64,000 nucleotides of DNA. Origin: Macrotrachela quadricornifera (Eukaryota > Rotifera > Eurotatoria > Philodinida > Philodinidae). The stretch spans positions 1,785,608 to 1,849,607 of the forward strand of contig JAJEKB010021383.1 of NCBI GenBank assembly GCA_022393335.1, in the 5' to 3' direction. The position numbers were made by a program, and so were the translations under genes. The notes beneath the pieces were generated by a model, which saw only the letters and a program-made list of their open reading frames with translations, did no database searches and was not told the origin of the DNA. The first letter of the stretch is position 1. The number at the start of each line of letters is the position of its first letter. Shown piece by piece: positions 61,766 through 64,000 of the stretch.

Positions 61766-62225
61766 AGATCTGTGGTTTTCACGGTTGGAAAGCGCAGGTG
61801 GAGAAACATCCAACCATATATTGAAAGATTTTTTTAATCGCTCCCCTAAAAGTTTTACATAAAACTTCAAGAAAAACAGCATGCCTTTCATAGTCACGAT
61901 ATTAATTTATCGACTTTTTAGGGTGTGCTAAAAGGACCAAACAAAGAACTACGAAACTATATGAAGATTCTATCTCTGACCACTAACAGCAAGATATTCA
62001 AACCATTGAAGCACAATTTATCATTTGATTTTTTAGCAAAATAATCGAAAAGCGTAAGTTTTTGTAGCATTTTCATAGAAAAAATCACTTCTTTAACATA
62101 GGAGTAAAAAATTCAACTCTTTGAAAGTGTTGGTCTAAAATCTCACCATATATGGTTTGCTTCGTCTTCATTTGCTCTGTCTTCATTTGCTCTTTCCAAT
62201 GGTAAAAACCGCAGATTTCTATCTT
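61766..62225. mobile_element. Fold-back element, second member of the ATTGGAAAG family
   Basis: AGATCTGTGGTTTTCACGGTTGGAAAG at 61768 (in parts) pairs with CTTTCCAATGGTAAAAACCGCAGATTTCT ending near 62221. The inner arms pair through AACCATATAT motifs. Same family as 37548-37990. Confidence 0.55.
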
Positions 62226-62736
62226 GTTTTTATCAAAAGTTAACTAAAAGATGCCCACAACCACTTATCTCTGAAATGAATATTAGCAGCAGTATCTTTT
62301 TTTTACAAATTTATAGTCAAAAGATGTTGCACAATTTTCTCTCAAGGATTTTAAAGATATGACTATTGTAACAATGACATCAATTATTTTAAAACATACA
62401 TAATTTGATATAACGCATTGAAGTGAAAAAAATGGAGCAGGTTTTACCAGTGACACCATGCTCTGGAACGAATCTAGAGTTGAAAAATTTCACAAAATCC
62501 TGATATGAAAATTTTTAAAAATCTAAAAGTATGAAAACTTGTATCAAACATTGTTCAAACTACACCATTTGATAGAGCTCATCAAGTTCTATTTGGTATA
62601 TAACATTCTGTAACTGACACGTCGTTGGCTGAATTGATTCCAAAAAGATTCAAATTTGGCGCTAATTTTCCTTACATGTCAAACATCATATGAAATAATT
62701 TAATGCAAAGTCTTACAGAATACTGCTTAGCAAATA

Positions 62737-63999
62737 TTGTTTTTTCTCTCACCAAACATCAAGAAAGAGATCCTTAAATGCAGCTTACTTCTCATCATAT
62801 ATGACAGAAGAAAAAACTACGTTTTCAAAATCTTAGTGCTTCTTTCTTTGTCGACAGTTACTGTTCATGCAAGAGAACGCTGCTTATATTTATGTCCTTA
62901 TTATACGAGGAAGGCTGCAGACTTAATATGCAGAGTATAAGCCTATGCCACAGCTTATTATAATCGATATGTTAAAGGCATAGCCATAGCGACATACGAT
63001 TGCTATAGTTAAACTTAGACAGCTACTAATTTATGTCGTTTGTATTCATCATTGTCATTGTTAGGAACCGAAGTATAATACCCTTTTTTGGCAAATCTGC
63101 AGGTTGCCCCAAAAGTTCGTTGAAAAATAAAATTTGAATAACTCGTCATCAACTTGATCGATTTTGATAATGTCTTCGCCATTTTATAAGATATTGTCTC
63201 AGGTTTTATTTTACATAAACTAATCTATAACAATTCTTCAAATCCACCATTTTCAGTTGAAATATGTGAGGGCATCCATTTCAAAACATGTATAAAAGCA
63301 TTCTATGATTTTTTTTAATCTTGATCATTCTCATTTCGTCATCGAATATTCTTTGACACAGTCACACGCCATTTTGGTTAAATTTTAGTGAAAAACAATT
63401 TGTTGATATGTTGAAAAATATTCGATAACGAAATGAGAATGATTAAAAGGAAGAATTCATAGAATGTTTTTATACATGTTTTGAAATGGATGCCTTCACA
63501 TATTTCAATTGCAAATGATGAATTTGAAGATCTGTTATAGATCAATTTACATGAAATAAAACTTTAGACAATATTCTATAGAATGGCGAAAAGATTATCA
63601 AAATCGATTAAGTTGCTGACAAGTTATTCAGATTTTATTTGCCGATGGTCTTTTTGGACATCCTGTAGTACATTTGCTTCTGTATATGATCCGTTCTGTA
63701 TTCGAGCTTGTTATACTAGTTTCTCAAGTCAACATCCTGCAATGCATATTCGAGGATATATGATTTCATATGCATCCAGTTTCGCTAATAGCTATTCACA
63801 TTAGTAATGAAACTGCCCATGTGATTGTATGTGTAGAACATATCAAAAAACAGTTGCATCTGACATATGTTCAGGTTCAGAATGTGCCAATATATGTTAC
63901 ACGGCTTATTTAGCTTGTAGATTTTCTATGACACATGAATATACGTCACACTGTGATCCACAAGCTTGTAGAAATTATTCAGTTAAAGTTATTATCTAA
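62737..63999 (+). pseudogene. Cysteine-rich, probably secreted protein gene, interrupted
   Basis: Two stretches read as cysteine-rich protein. From 62836 a hydrophobic segment (ILVLLSLSTVTVHA) looks like a signal peptide core and is followed by RERCLYLCPYYTRKAADLICR up to a possible donor at 62933. From 63668 one frame gives SCSTFASVYDPFCIRACYTSF, three stops in a row at 63802-63810, then a segment with 12 cysteines (CPCDCMCRTYQ, ICSGSECANICYTAYLACRF, CDPQACRN) ending at TAA 63997-63999. A fold-back element (63103-63668) lies between the two stretches. No starting Met lies in frame before the signal-like segment. It may be a real gene with further exons or a broken copy. No family was recognised. 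Confidence 0.35.
63103..63668. mobile_element. 0.57-kb fold-back element with about 240-bp arms
   Basis: The left arm (TTGAATAACTCGTCATCAAC near 63134) pairs with the right arm (GTTGCTGACAAGTTATTCA near 63613). Pairing continues inward through GGCATCCATTTCAAAACATG (left, 63273) and its complement (right, 63477) to a loop near 63370-63400. The outermost bases are TTGCCCCAAAAG on the left and CTTTTTGGACA on the right. A clear target duplication was not found. Confidence 0.65.
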
Positions 64000-64000
64000 T

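Larger units (their letters stand above)
59146..62736. other. Gene-free stretch with two MITE-like elements
   Basis: No host gene was recognised. It holds the CCTGTCCTG-ended element at about 59629-59985, the fold-back element at 61766-62225, and a small (AAT)n hairpin at 60669-60715. The rest is AT-rich DNA. Confidence 0.45.

Overview
This is a eukaryotic, very AT-rich window. Genes have GT-AG introns, mostly about 50-340 bp, TATA boxes and AATAAA signals, and there are no bacterial-style operons. The gene repertoire is a methylglyoxal synthase array, GMC oxidoreductase, RBR ubiquitin ligase and an intronless homocysteine methyltransferase-like gene. Together with short introns and a dense load of mostly decayed DNA transposons, this suggests a small invertebrate, with a bdelloid rotifer my best guess. 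That assignment is inference; nothing in the sequence proves the taxon.

Layout. 1-230: 3' end of an NHL-repeat gene. About 1487-8354: a large CACTA/CMC-type DNA transposon with a broken transposase gene, an apparently intact multi-exon BEN-like companion gene, and GCCGG-rich repeat arrays near both ends. A decayed non-LTR reverse transcriptase fragment abuts its right end. 9-12 kb: non-coding, with a piggyBac-type MITE. 12.2-13.2 kb: intronless homocysteine S-methyltransferase family gene. 13.2-19.6 kb: non-coding, with a dead mariner transposase. 19.6-20 kb: two-EF-hand protein. 20-24 kb: repeats, including a hAT-type non-autonomous element with an 8-bp target duplication.

24-36.4 kb is the most interesting part: a tandem family of three genes, each made of an N-terminal UBA-like domain (split over three small exons), a linker exon and a complete methylglyoxal synthase domain in the last exon. 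Copy A is mostly hidden in a 400-N assembly gap; copies B and C are complete. Copies A and B share about 960 bp of upstream DNA. All three have a TGACTCA (AP-1/bZIP-type) site upstream of a TATA box. Several nested MITEs and a CACTA-type element have inserted between the copies.

36.4-41 kb: fold-back elements and a tRNA-derived SINE-like sequence. 41.2-43.3 kb: five-exon RBR E3 ligase. 47.5 kb: a possible small gene on the minus strand. 51.9-54.2 kb: six-exon GMC oxidoreductase on the minus strand. 54.4-57.3 kb: hAT transposase pseudogene. 57.6-62.7 kb: inverted-repeat elements. 62.7-64 kb: remains of a cysteine-rich, probably secreted protein gene split by a fold-back element.

The host genes have no obvious shared pathway. 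The methylglyoxal synthase copies are the only real functional cluster. Exon models were read by eye from splice consensus and frame continuity; transposon boundaries come from inverted ends and target duplications seen in the sequence.
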